Positions 47,106 to 58,700 of a DNA stretch of 64,000 nucleotides are shown here, piece by piece; positions within the stretch are counted from its first letter, which is position 1, and each line of letters opens with the position of its first letter. The DNA lies in contig OY744609.1 in NCBI GenBank assembly GCA_963556255.1, forward strand, positions 21,559,109 to 21,623,108, given 5' to 3'. Made by a program: the position numbers and the translations under genes. Under the pieces are notes generated by a model. It was not told the DNA's origin. It saw only the letters and a program-made list of their open reading frames with translations, and did no database searches. Origin of the DNA: Allolobophora icterica. Taxonomy: Eukaryota > Annelida > Clitellata > Crassiclitellata > Lumbricidae.

Positions 47106-47713
47106 AGTTGAGACATTGTATTCAAAGGATCTTTCAGTTCATTGCCAGGTCGAGATAGTATAAATGACAAACACTTTAAGCCACTACTGATTATTAGACT
47201 AATTTCTAAGTTACCTATAAACAGTGCTTAACTGGAAAATAGTTTGTTGTTCTTGTTGTTCAGACTTTGTGTAGCATCAACTTGACTAGTGTAGTACATA
47301 TGGGGGTAAGCTTCTACTTGAACTATTTTGTACTTAGTATGTAAAATGTTTTATACTTGCATTTAAAATACCGGTATAAAAAATTATTGTAATTGTATTT
47401 CAAGTCCTTTAAATACTTTTGTGATCAAGTAGGTAGATACTTGTACTCGAATTACATTTTAAAAGTCATTTCTTCATCACCGATAATTTTACCTAAACAA
47501 CTTTGGAGAAGGTACACAGTCAGTTGTGTAAACTGAAGATTGACCTTACAGTCAAGGTCTGCTAGTGTAGCCTACGAGTCTCGTGCTCGACTGCTTGAAA
47601 CACACTGAATGAATAACCTGCGAAATTCGACGTTACCTAGAACAGAACTCAGGTTAAAAGGTTACAGTGCGTGTCATAATGTATAGAGTGTAAGGTGTGT
47701 GTGTATATGTAAT

Positions 47714-47716
<3 letters not shown>

Positions 47717-47750
<34 letters not shown>
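47717..47750. repeat. (TA)n microsatellite, left flank
   Basis: Perfect TA units left of the solo-LTR-like block. Confidence 0.9.
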
Positions 47751-47755
<5 letters not shown>

Positions 47756-48226
47756 CGAGTGGCCTACAGCCATCCCGCCATTATCATCCTCACGTGCACT
47801 TACTAACCTTAGTTAAGACGCACCTCGTTTGAAGCTAGAAGTAGGATGGTCTCGTTGGCTATATATAGCAGTGTTCTTGTGTCGACGGGGAGACCGGTTT
47901 TAGTTAAGTAAGGCGTAAGACGTGCACTGGTTGTGTCACGCATTGTAAGTACCCTTTTGTGGTCGTTTTCAGAGAGTGTACCCTACGTGGTCGCTACTCA
48001 TGTTTAATTGCCGGTTCTCGAGTTGTATCTTCCTTTGTGAAGTTTGTGCAGGCGTCTTCTCGGAGAGTCTGTCTTTTGACGTTTGGTTTTGTCTCGTATG
48101 TGTGAGTATCGTTTCAATTATGTACATAGTGTAAATATACGTTTTATCAATATTGCGAAAGTCTTCGTTTTTCTTGTCATTTCTCATATCATTCTAACTC
48201 ACATTTCACCTCTAGACTAACAAGCT

Positions 48227-48230
<4 letters not shown>
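47751..48230 (+). mobile_element. Solo-LTR-like segment inside a TA microsatellite
   Basis: A 480-bp block starting TGTTGCGAG and ending AAGCTAACA (TG...CA) is inserted in a run of TA dinucleotides. It contains a GGCTATATATAGCAG TATA box followed by a G/C-rich stretch, as in retrovirus-like LTR promoters. No internal retroelement genes are nearby. The target duplication cannot be read because the flanks are TA repeats. Confidence 0.5.

Positions 48231-48290
<60 letters not shown>
48231..48290. repeat. (TA)n microsatellite, right flank
   Basis: Perfect TA units right of the solo-LTR-like block. Confidence 0.95.
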
Positions 48291-48292
<2 letters not shown>

Positions 48293-48589
48293 AAATGCCT
48301 ACGAACAAGAAATTAGTCTGAAGCCAACGAGGTTTCTTTTAAATTGTTGCTACGCCGTGTTCAGGTAGGCCCTATATAGCACTTTTCTGAGGGGAACACC
48401 CCCCAATTTCGGACGTTCCTGTTTTTCGGGCAAGTAGTCGTCGGAAAAATGTTGAATAAACTAGCTCCAACATGCCCAAATTTCGGGATTTATTTTTGTT
48501 TCGGTTAGAAGTAAAATTTTTGCCTCCCCACCACTGAAATTTCCCCTACGCTTATGCATACTAGTTGTGGGTTGTATACATAAAAGTAA

Positions 48590-48755
48590 CATCTTCCCAC
48601 CAACAGTGTACGGTCAGTGTACTCATTACAATTGACTTGACTACGGGCGCAGTTGGGGCAGAAATCTCGAACCAAATTTGTGCCCCGGTGGGGATTTAAA
48701 CCCGCGACCTCAAGATTAACAGTCCAGCAATGCTAACCACTACACTATGGAATGT
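48590..48755 (-). mobile_element. tRNA-derived SINE, minus strand (unit C)
   Basis: Same SINE as in unit B at the same place relative to the gene, with GCGGGTTTAAATCCCCACC as B box. Confidence 0.65.
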
Positions 48756-49243
48756 ACATGTAAACCTGACTTCTCCTAAATCAAAGTACAAGAAAAGTCC
48801 TACGTTTAAGGCTCACATAACTCAATATAGCAGGATAACTATCGAACAAATGTCGAGAGACGCATAACACTGAAATTGAAACGGTTCAGAAAATCTCTTT
48901 ACACTAAACAATAAATTGTATAAAACTCTCTACTCATCACATGAACAACTCAGAACTTTCATGGTGCAAACTAAAACAATTTATGGACCTCACTGACGTA
49001 TAGTAAATCTTAAGCCATTTATGATGAGAAAGAAATCTATCAGGTCATGAACAAAGAAAAAGTTCTGCAAAGTACGTTTCTAAAGCACAATTCATAAATG
49101 AGGAAAATAAAATAATAGTCACAGCAATAACTTTAGCTAGCGCTTATCTATGGTCATCTGGTGCTTCAATGCAGTCGTTCTTTGCAACGACTTCAACATG
49201 AAGCATAAGGTGAGAAGTGACTAATCATTGCAGAACTGTGTTT

Positions 49244-49249
49244 TTTATT
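49244..49249 (-). terminator. Candidate polyadenylation signal, copy C
   Basis: AATAAA on the minus strand about 220 nt after the copy C stop codon, in the position equivalent to the one in copy B. Confidence 0.4.
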
Positions 49250-49466
49250 CCTGTGTTTCCTATTTATTTGTTATTCTTGAAACATCGTATCGGCATATAC
49301 CTAAGATCAAGGCAATAATATTATACGGCATTTACTTCTGTGATACTTATATGTTTGCATCAACCACTGTCACACGAAAAACCATGCCACGTAGGTCAAC
49401 TTCTTCGATCTCAGTCAACCGTGGATGTCATGCATGGGTAATCAGCTGACAGATGCATTAGGCTTG

Positions 49467-50147
49467 TCAGAGAGTAGAAACACAGGAAGAGGAGTCGTTG
49501 AGTTGACTTATGTTGTTCATGCTATCGATTAGACATCCTAAGGCACCAAGGTATCCACCAAATCTCAGGAAATGATGAACCCTTGGCTGATCCTATCAAA
49601 TCAAACAGCTTTCTAAAGTAAAGCTAACCTATGCAAAGTAAAGTAACCGATCTTCTAAAGTAACATAAAGTTAAGTAACTGATCTTTTACGTCAGACACA
49701 AAGATGAAAGCACGATATTGTATAAATAAAATGCACCTAATCCTTTGTTTATATAGAATAATTGGTAATTAAGTATTAGGTTGCTAAATAAGACTTGACA
49801 TTTTGCATATCTCTGTGTAAGTCTCTGATAAAAGATGGACATTGGAGTGGTGCTCATTCCTTTAATTTCACACACCCTGGTGAGACAATTCTGAACATGC
49901 GACAGAGTGGAATAAAAACGCTTCAAACATTGCGGTCGGCATATCCTATACTCCTCTCAACTTACCATTTAAAAGATTGGTGTAGCGTTATAATGTTATA
50001 TTTTATACAAAAGAATTTTATTTCAAAGAAGAAGTCTTCTGTTACAATATTAACTCTTATCATAGCACTAAATTGTAATTATTATTATTACAACAATTTT
50101 ACAATATGTATACTGTTAAATGCTGACTATATTACTACTATTGCTAT

Positions 50148-50183
<36 letters not shown>

Positions 50184-50202
50184 CACCACCACCACCACCA
50201 CC

Positions 50203-50267
<65 letters not shown>

Positions 50268-50268
50268 A

Positions 50269-50327
<59 letters not shown>

Positions 50328-50345
50328 AACTAATATTAATATTAA

Positions 50346-50428
<83 letters not shown>

Positions 50429-53400
50429 GATCTTACAAGCAAGTACTGGTTAAGTTAAGGAAGCACTGACTGATACATGAAAAATTATATAATGCATGAA
50501 GAAGATATAAACATTGGCACACCCCTAATCTAATCATTGGGTGGTATCTTACACTCTGGCACTTGTAATTAGGACACAGGCATCATCAAAGACTTTCAGC
50601 TTACCTTGTTTAATGTGTCAAAGGACGCCCTGACTGCAAAGTATCGTCCAATTGTGTCGCGTACCAGCTGACTCTGGCCAACGAAGCTTCCGCAGAAGTA
50701 GATAGTATTTGTCTGAAGCACGTGTGAGTTGAGGTGGGTCGTCTGTGCCAAATCCTGTCCTATGGTTGACAGGAGGGCAGCGGCCAAGTCCTCCTTCTTA
50801 AAGTCATCTGCACACATTCACAATAGCATAATGTGCTCTTCATCACAGTAGTTGTGAATGAAAATTACAATTTAATTAAGTGATTTTACCTGTAACTGTA
50901 TCTGTTGCTATAGCAACAACCCTCGGCCAAACGACCAGCCAAATTGTAAAACAGGGCGTTTCATGCTTTCCATACTATGATCAGACGCTGTGCACAAAAC
51001 TTGAGCAAGTCATGTGATACAAACCTAAGTTAGAATCAACTCCTCGTCCAAAGCAGTAGAGGATTAGGTCGTCTGGCATTATAGAGTAGACATCTGATCC
51101 CTTTCCAGTTTTAAGTTGCTTAGCAAATACCATCACGTTCTCCTCGTTACCTCTGGATGCCAAATCGATCAGCTCATCGAAGGTCTGCGACAGCATGTGA
51201 CAAATAAAATGCAATTGCAGCATAAAGAAAACAATCTCCATAGTATGTAGAGATAAAAGAAACCCAAAGAAAAGTTAAAATAACTGATGTAGGGCGTATA
51301 TTAAATTTGTTTGAATAATAAATTTGGAGCATGTAAAATATAGATGCTGAGAGTATTTATTTGCGTTCATAGTTAATGTACAAATGTGCCTATATATGGC
51401 CAGGGCTCGAGCATAAAGAGGACAGCCCTGCCCGATGAAGTATCAGTATTCACTAACAGCCATAATGAATTAGAATTACATAATACTATGACGTCTTTTA
51501 ATAATATTTTTTAACATTATCATCATTATTCCCACAGATATCAGTGCTTGATTTTGAATGCATTTTTTATCACTAGCATTTGACTCATGAACTGTTAGAC
51601 TATATTTCCTAAGCAGTCGCCTCTCCATTCCCACAGATGTCAGTGCTTGATTTTGAATGCATTGTCACTAGTCAGTCACTATCTGTCCGATGGATTTACT
51701 AGGCAGCAGACATCAGTCAATCGTTACTTGAGAATTAAGGTAATTAATAAAAATTTCTAAACTGGACTGAATGAAACAAGTTACAACTGATTCTTTAGGC
51801 CTGAAAATAAGGCTTCACAATGCAAGAAATAACTGCTAAAGTTTTCTAATGCTTTGAATGTGGTTGAGTTACCTTGCATCCTGTCAGCAGGGCGCCCAAA
51901 CCAAGAAACATTCGACCACATCGAGTCATTCCATCCAGCACCATAAACTTATCCTTTTCCACCTACAGAAACAAATGAAACAGTTGGACTCTCATCAGTT
52001 ATTAAGGCTTTAATAGCGCACGAGACTTCCACAGACGGATTCTTTCCGGTCACAGCCTGTGACCATAACCTCTTAGTCAGGTTTATTGGAGACATAACAT
52101 GTCAGAGCCTCTAAGGTAGACTGTGGACTATGGTGCATAAACAAACGTGAAAGAGATCTCAAATACAGATCTGAATAATTTCTTTTGTAACTTAAATTAA
52201 AATGACAGTTCCCAACACGACTTTTAACACATCACTGAGTTAACACAATCCTTAACATTTCAAGTGAACTGCAAAATCAACTCAAAGATGTATTGTATTA
52301 TGCGTGCGTACATGGGAACACATGAAGACAATTAATAGGGGGCCCTTTAAATACATATGCCATACAAAAAGGCTCAAACAGAGTTTTAGAGACACGGTGA
52401 CTAAATATTTATATTTGCAAATTTGCATGCAGCAATAGACAACTATATAAGATGAATCATGAATATATAAATAAATTTATATTACGCAGACCAAGTGCCC
52501 CTCTTAGCAGAAGTTTCTATTATACATGCAATACAAATGACTGATAAACGATTTGGATGAATTGTACAATTGCCTTGATGATAGCCCCTCCAGATCCCAT
52601 CATGGCAAGGATGCACGGATAGGAATCTCTGCTGACTTCAGATTTCGAAACATCTGTCTCCTTGGCTGCTGCCGTCGGTGCTGATGCTTTCTCTGCATCA
52701 TTTTCACTCGATAACAAAGCAACGGATATATTCTTCTCTGCACTGACTTTGCCATTCTCACTGTCACCATGGATCTTCGAAAAGTCCATGTTCTCCGCTC
52801 CAATCTGTCCATTCACCGAGCCCAGCCCATCAGCCATAGACAGCTGCGCAACAATCATCTTTTGGATTTGGTCCAAGAACATGTCACGGTACTTTGTTAC
52901 CACACTTGACTGGCTGTGAGTAATACGGTCCACTGGGAAATTGGATACAAGGAACCGAAATGCTTTGACAAAACTATCCATCTCAGAAACATTCTCCAAC
53001 CTAAGCAAATGCAAAGATAATTACTCTAACAAGTTAGAAACATGCTAAAGACGCTAATCATCTTTGTTACGACACAGTGTCATTAAACAGCAAGCAACAA
53101 CCAGACAGCTTGAAGTGACAGTTCCATCTGCATAAATGAACTCGTATAGACTTAAGGTTCACCAAGTCAGCAAGAGAAACACGCTTTAGGTCATATATGC
53201 AACAGCAAATTCAAAACTGCCAATTTTCGCGCCAATAACACAGTTAATTTCTCCAATCTTTTAATACTTTGCACTAAATGAATAAAAACCTTAAATTCAC
53301 CTATGAGACATCTTTTTAATTTAAGACTGCAAAGACTCAAATATTTCGGAATCTGTGGCTTTATTTTTGCAGAGTTTTAGCTAAACACTTAGCAAACAGC

Positions 53401-55959
53401 TTCTATGTATACCTTTAAGTCTAAAACACCTTTTGGCTTACATAAGTACAAGTAGAGAAGCTCAGTCCCCTTTTGTTGCGCGTTCGTAATCGTAATCTCG
53501 AGATTTCTACACCGCCCAAAAAGCGAAGTCGCGGGCACCAGCTTATTCACAGGCGCTCAGTCAAATCATAATCGATAGCCGGGGGGGAGAGGGGGTAAAA
53601 TCGGTTCCAAGTCAAGATCCATATGGGTTAATCAGGCAGATATTCAGACGGTTAAGGAGGAAGGTGGTGTTTAGGGTTGAAACGGCGAGAGAGGTAAGGG
53701 GAAGAGGAGGAATCGAGATAAGATTTGTGAAAGAGCAGCGTTTTCAGTTTTGAGTGGAAGACCTTTGAAGAGATAGTAAGAGCTAGGTGATGTTTTGGTG
53801 AGTTCGAAGGATTGATCTGATATTTCTCGTAGTGCTGATGGGAGTTTGTTCCAGAAGGGTGGGACAGCTATGGCTATGGAGCGATTCGCAAATTTTAGTG
53901 ATGAGGTGACGGAAGGACGGAGAAGTGCTAGGGCAGAAGAGGAGCGGGTTGAGCGGAGTGGTTGGACCGTGAACAGCTGGTGGAGATAGGAGTGCTGGAA
54001 GGACTGGATTGCATTGTAGGTGAGTGCTATGACTTTATATTCTATTCCTTCAAGTATTTTAAGCCAGCGGAGAGATTTGAGGACAGGAGTGATGTGGTGG
54101 TGTTTGGGGGTTTTAGTCACAGACCAGGCGAGGGCATTCTAAATATATTGGAGGCGGTTTATTTGCATATTGCTGATCTGAGTGATCTCAACAAGAAATT
54201 CCCAACTTCACAGTACGCAGTCCATCACAGCCTCAACACGCTTTTCGACTGACCTAATGTTGAGGGCAGAATTGATGAAGCTGCTGTGGATGTGACAACC
54301 GACGCCTGTAGTGAAGACAGTCTGACCCCTTCCAAGGTCACCACCAAAGCGCTCCTTTAGAAACATCATGGCTTCCTCCAGCTGACTAGTAGCAAAGGTT
54401 GTCATCCGTATGACAATGGAGTCTTCAGTCTCCCCTTTTTCACCCAAAGAATATACCAGTTTGATGCATGATCCTCCTGCCGAATGTAACATAACACACA
54501 CGACAGATAAGGTAAGTACAGGGGAGGTAATTTAACGAAGTTCAGTTTAAGGTTAAATCTAGAAAGGAATTTCAGGTATGGCAGGGCAGGTATACGGTAA
54601 GATATGGTAATGGTAGTTAAGGTAATGTGGCATATGGTTAACATGTGGTAAAGGTATGATAAGTTATGGTTAAATTATGCTAAGTAAGTGTTCTGAAGGT
54701 CGTGTAAAATTTAGTAACAGTAACATAAGGTAATTTTTTCCTGCATTATATTTATCGTCTATTTAACCTCAAAGAATAATTTTGAGTGACCTTGAATATG
54801 CTATAAATTTGTTTAGTAATAATAATACTAATATTATATGAAACAGTGCGCCTCAAACTCAAACAGAAACATACAAAAAGTAAAATACAAAACTTCTGTT
54901 ATTCGTTAATCACCATACATCTCTTGTATAATTTCCCAGCTCTGTGTGTCCATGGTTAGATTTATAACGCTTATTAGAATGTTCTATGCCTGACAGTCCC
55001 TTGGTCGCCTTCCAATGCCTGACAGGCCCTTGGCCGACGTCACAAAGGCCAATTGGAGGGAGGGTTACTAACCCTTGTTCGTATCTGACAGGCCCTTGGC
55101 CGACGACCCTAAGGCCAACTGGAGGGAGGGTTAATTACCGTTGTTCGTCTGTCTATGAATGCATCTGTCTGTCTATCTGGCCGACCTACCTTAGGCATTC
55201 ATAGACAGACAAACAGCGGTTAGTAAGTCTGTCTCTGCCTCTCACTTCCCTTCCTCCCTCCCTACCGCCCTAGTTCTGTTCCTTCGTCCCTCCTTCACTC
55301 ACTCCCTCCCGGCATCACTCCCTCATTATGGAACACGACCTAAAGGCAGGTTGACGGGGAGGAGGAGCAAAGACGAGGCGAAGACTGATTAGCCTAAACG
55401 TAGATTGGTTATGTGCAATACAGGGCAAACAACATTCCACACGACGTCATAAAACTGGAGAATCCTATATTGTTGGTAAATAGTCCTTCAAAATTTCAAT
55501 GTCCCATGAATGAAGAAAGTCCCCAAGACCGACGATTACGTTTAAATCGTGAGCGACGTTTCAACCCGTCATATATGACGGGCAAATACTCTAGTAATGT
55601 AATAACAATGTAGACGACTAATACACTTGAAACAAAAGAGGCCTCCAACGGAAGAACCAACAACAGTAAGTCCAAAATCTACATTTAAGAGAAAATGGAT
55701 TCGAAGTGTCGAAACCTTCATTTAATATTTCAAACAGACTATTTTGAACAGAAAATTGCTTAGTATATTTTGAGACTTGCATCACGGTCTTACAATGTCT
55801 ACTGTTGAAGTCACTCTAACGAAGGAAATCTTAAAGTTTACCGATATCAAAAGAGAATCCAGTCTTGAACTGTAAAAGAGGAGAAGGAACCTCCAGAATC
55901 TCTTCGTTAACTGATTTTCCGGCCTTGCCTCCTACTCCTTCTCTATTAGGTACCGACAT
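49467..55959 (-). CDS. Divergent pantothenate kinase-like protein, copy C (7 exons, 448 aa)
   Basis: Coding exons in transcript order: 55842-55959, 54254-54476, 52574-53000, 51873-51962, 51025-51184, 50605-50807, 49467-49592. They join to 448 codons without a stop. Seen: N-terminal ATG leading to a conserved NEEILEVPS stretch, DIGG at the exon 1/2 junction, Glu120 aligning with the PANK catalytic Glu, an Ala/Glu-rich linker, MMGSGGAIIK, VEKDKFMVLDGMTRCGRM in place of the glycine-rich loop, FLGLGALLTGCK, and FLRFGGYLGALGCLI. Introns 4 and 5 are the shortest of those two in the cluster, so this copy gives the best empty sites for judging insertions in A and B. Intron 2 carries a LINE tail (about 53.48-54.16 kb) absent from the same intron of B. 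Intron 6 holds a roughly 290-bp trinucleotide expansion. Function is inferred only at family level. Confidence 0.88.
50143..50428. repeat. Compound trinucleotide expansion in copy C intron 6
   Basis: Blocks of (TAC)n, (CAC)n, (TAC)n, (TTA)n with short CAACTA and AATATT interruptions, about 285 bp in all. The long Thr, Ser, Leu and Asn frames in it are artefacts. Confidence 0.95.
52572..52573 (-). other. GC-type splice donor, copy C intron 3
   Basis: AAG followed by GCAATT at the same codon as in copies A and B. The resulting junction is GGAIIK-VEKDKF. Confidence 0.72.
53484..54165 (-). mobile_element. CR1-like LINE 3' region in copy C intron 2
   Basis: A minus-strand open frame (54120 to 53671) reads HHHITPVLKSLRWLKILEGI, YKVIALTYNAIQS, SSLKFANRSIAIAVPPFWNK and LPSALREIS, the conserved ORF2 C-terminus. 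The 3' end near 53.49 kb has CGCGGGCACCAGCTTATTCA. Intron 2 of copy B lacks it, with the flanks (GTTGC ... TTGCACATTGCTGAT) continuous. Confidence 0.75.
54985..55225. repeat. Tandem 70-bp repeat with hairpin end
   Basis: TGACAGGCCCTTGGCCGACG ... GGCCAA(T/C)TGGAGGGAGGG occurs twice. It is followed by GTCTGTCTATGAATGC and its inverse GCATTCATAGACAGAC about 40 bp apart. The last motif recurs at about 59.19 kb. Confidence 0.65.
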
Positions 55960-56154
55960 GGTTCAAATGTTTCTCCAAAGTTACAGCTGCTGCAACAGAA
56001 ATGAGAAATTCATAAACTGCTAACTGATAAACTTCCCCGGCATTCAAACTCACATCAACTTGCCAAGATTTCTCGTTAGTTCACAGTTTCGCTGTGAATT
56101 GTTGGTAAAGAAGGAACACACACCCACGCCAACCCACACATGCACATACATACA

Positions 56155-56161
56155 CACACAA

Positions 56162-56213
<52 letters not shown>

Positions 56214-56222
56214 CACTCACAC
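56155..56222. repeat. (CA)n microsatellite upstream of copy C
   Basis: About 28 CA units about 200 bp upstream of exon 1, in the same place as the CA repeat upstream of copy A. Confidence 0.95.
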
Positions 56223-57097
56223 ACTAGTACAGACTATTTCCAGTCAAGGCAATTCAAGATTATATCAATATGAGATCCAGTTCCCCATGCACTTTGCTCG
56301 AGCCTAGAGACACATCCACTACAACCAACCACTAACGGTATCCACCCATAACGATGAACAATTAGCTCTTTAATACTGCACAACGCACAACGAATTACCG
56401 AGGAGAGGAATGTCAGAATCCTTGAACAGTAGAAAACAAACACCTTGCGTTAGCGTCCAAAGCCCCATTTTTTTATAGGCGCGCACTTGCTCTGCGCACA
56501 TGTCAGGCGTTGCGCAACCGCCTGTTGATCTTATAAACATCAAGCCAAATAAGGCGATTCAACTTTGCATACGAGGCAATGCTTCTGTTTAATATATCAT
56601 TACACATCGACATATATCGCATGGTCGACCTGTGCGAAACCTCTGAAGCAAACCCATCATCTTCGAGACGAGTGCCTCCTTAAAACCAAAGCAAACATCA
56701 CATTATAGTTAAGGTCAAGCTAGGCCTACCATTATCAGACAAACGCTCACGAAAGATCAGTTGATGTACATACTTTACATAATTAGTATTGTCAGACTGA
56801 TTGCAGAGTGCTGCGTAGGCCTATACTCATTGACGACTGGCCCTATAGTCACAGCAGCTGCTGGCGGTTAACGCAGGCTGGAAAGACTTTAGACCACCTT
56901 GTACGCATTAACAGTCAAGGCCTGCTGTCAGTCAATGTAGCCTACGTGTCTCATGCACGGCTATTTGGAATGGCTGTTGGAAACAGCTTGTGAACTTCGA
57001 CCCTACCCAGAACTCGTGTTCAAAGGTTACAGAGTACGTCAAATGCGTAGGCTGGAAGGTTTATAGTGCTTGAACGTTGAACCTATAGGCCTACGAG

Positions 57098-57293
57098 TAC
57101 AGCGGTGATCTTGTTTTGAACTGATCTGGTCAAAAAAGAGTTTAGAACTGATCTGGTCAAAAAAGATGTCAAAAACTTTTTTTGGACCTTTTTTGGTGTT
57201 TCTTCAAAATTTGGGGAGGAGAACTGTATACTGTGTCCCCCGCAGTTAAAGGTGGGGGTCTTGTTCCCTCGACCCCCAGGATCGCTGCCCATG
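57098..57293. mobile_element. CATGGGCGG-type MITE, copy 2 (reverse orientation)
   Basis: Right end GATCGCTGCCCATG, left end CAGCGGTGATCTTG; flanked by the exact 8-bp repeat CCTACGAG (57090-57097, 57294-57301). It inserted near the upstream edge of duplication unit C. Confidence 0.7.
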
Positions 57294-57389
57294 CCTACGA
57301 GCATCACATAACTTTTAACACACTAGCAGACTAGTTCAATCCAACGAGGTTCTATTAAATTGTTGTTACGCCGCGTGCAGAGAAAAACG

Positions 57390-58384
57390 TTGTTTATGCT
57401 TAGCCTAACCGCACCAGGTCAGAAATTTGGAATGAGATTTTGGCTCTAATCGCGCCCCCTAGCGAACTGGGTAGCCTAAACAGACCACTGCAAGTGGGGG
57501 AGGATTGACGGGGATGGGAAGGTCTGGTCTTACTTCGTCATGATGCATATGTCGAGGCTAAAAAGTAGTTCGCTAACACTTCAGAGCTTTATCACTACGA
57601 AACAGCTGTGGGACTTCATAGTATAATCCCATATGATTCTCATCTCAGTATTAAGACACTGCAGAGACAAAGGACCTGGGCCCACAACTGCACAAGTGGC
57701 TGCCCTGGTGGGCCCTAATGAGGGCGTCCAAGAGCAGTGCTGCCACTTTTCATTTTCAGAAATCCCTATAGTTTTGTCAGAAAAATCCCAAGATGGTCTA
57801 AAAATCCCAAGTAACTGAAAACTTTAGCAACAGCCATTCGTCGCTGAATGGTTGTCTTTGACGAAGATCATTATATAGCGTCGCCCTCCTCCCAGGGGCG
57901 TCTATCCCCCTAAGTCGTTGGAGCAACTTCCCATTTCCCCCTCTTCTTCCCCTCCCCTTCCCCCCCACTATAATGGTGGCACACACACTGACAGATCTCC
58001 CCCGATTTCTTGGATGGAGCATTTGCTCCAAGGTTTCTATGGTGTAGACGCCCCTGCCTCCTCCTTCATCCAGGCTTGCGACTAGGGCCTAGACATGCAG
58101 TGGCGGAGTTTAAACTGTGACTGGTACCTTACAAGCAAGTGTTGCTCCTGTCCTGCTGCTGATGTCTTCGTCAAAAATAGAAACTCGGAGACCGCGATTA
58201 AAACAATGAGCAAAATATTAACGTGAACGAAGTCGCTAACAGTCGATGGCTTAGTAACTGGTTTCGACTTGAGGGCTTAGCGGCGGCGGCGACGGATGGC
58301 GGCGGTTCCGGGGACTAGCGACCAGCCTGTGATCTTATCATCGTTAGGCTCTATCCTATAGGCCTAAACACATTCTATCAGACG
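57390..58384. other. No gene recognised
   Basis: Contains a SINE-like body (TGGAATGAGATTTTGGCTCTA and GCTAAAAAGTAGTTCGCTAACAC, 57.42-57.57 kb). The rest is unassigned, with a GGCGGCGGCGACGGATGGCGG patch at 58.28 kb. Confidence 0.4.
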
Positions 58385-58700
58385 TCATACCTTTACCACA
58401 TCCTAACAATATGCCATATTACCTTACCTACCATTACCATATCTTACCTTACCTTCCAGTATGAGAATTGTAGAAAAAAGACTGGGGGGTTAGACCTTGA
58501 TTTATGTGGAGTTGGGGCATACAATGAGGACTTAACTATGGGGTCCTAAGAAAGACTAGGGGGGTTGAACCTCCCCCAACCCCCCAACCCCCGACAATTC
58601 TCACCCTATTACCTTCCCTAACCAAACTTGAAATTCCTTCCTATAGACTGAACTTAAACTGAACTTCGCTACATTCCGTCACCTAAACGTACCTTATATA
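58385..58700 (+). repeat. Inverted partial copy of PANK-like intron 1 sequence
   Basis: The TACC/TTACC-rich stretch here is the reverse complement of about 54490-54680, which sits just upstream of exon 2 in copy C: blocks such as CATACCTTTACCACAT, ACCATTACCATATCTTACC and TAAACTGAACTTCG recur in the same order. It ends before where exon 2 would begin. A 152-bp short transposon (58458-58609) interrupts it. Confidence 0.6.
58458..58609. mobile_element. Short G/C-rich MITE inside the inverted intron fragment
   Basis: Inner inverted ends TGAGAATTGTAG and CGACAATTCTCA; flanked by TACCTTCC on both sides (58450-58457, 58610-58617). The paralogous sequence at 54.5-54.7 kb lacks it. Confidence 0.55.

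Larger units (their letters stand above)
35770..48362 (-). repeat. Tandem segmental duplication unit B (carries PANK-like copy B)
   Basis: Starts with a SINE-containing kilobase (35.77-36.77 kb) that is closely repeated at 48.59-49.59 kb, and ends at the shared TTGCTACGCCGTGTTCAG motif near 48.34 kb. It contains the copy B gene, its upstream region, the relic extra exon 1 and a solo-LTR-like insertion. Confidence 0.65.
48590..57385 (-). repeat. Tandem segmental duplication unit C (carries PANK-like copy C)
   Basis: Directly follows unit B. It begins with the same minus-strand SINE and 3' flank as unit B and ends at the shared TTGTTGTTACGCCGCGTGCAG-like motif near 57.36 kb. Confidence 0.65.

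Noticed and set aside
50116..50458. Long homopolymeric Ser/Asn/Leu/Thr proteins
   Set aside because: Products of trinucleotide microsatellites; the same applies to 8120-8308, 38750-39047 and 43061-43417.
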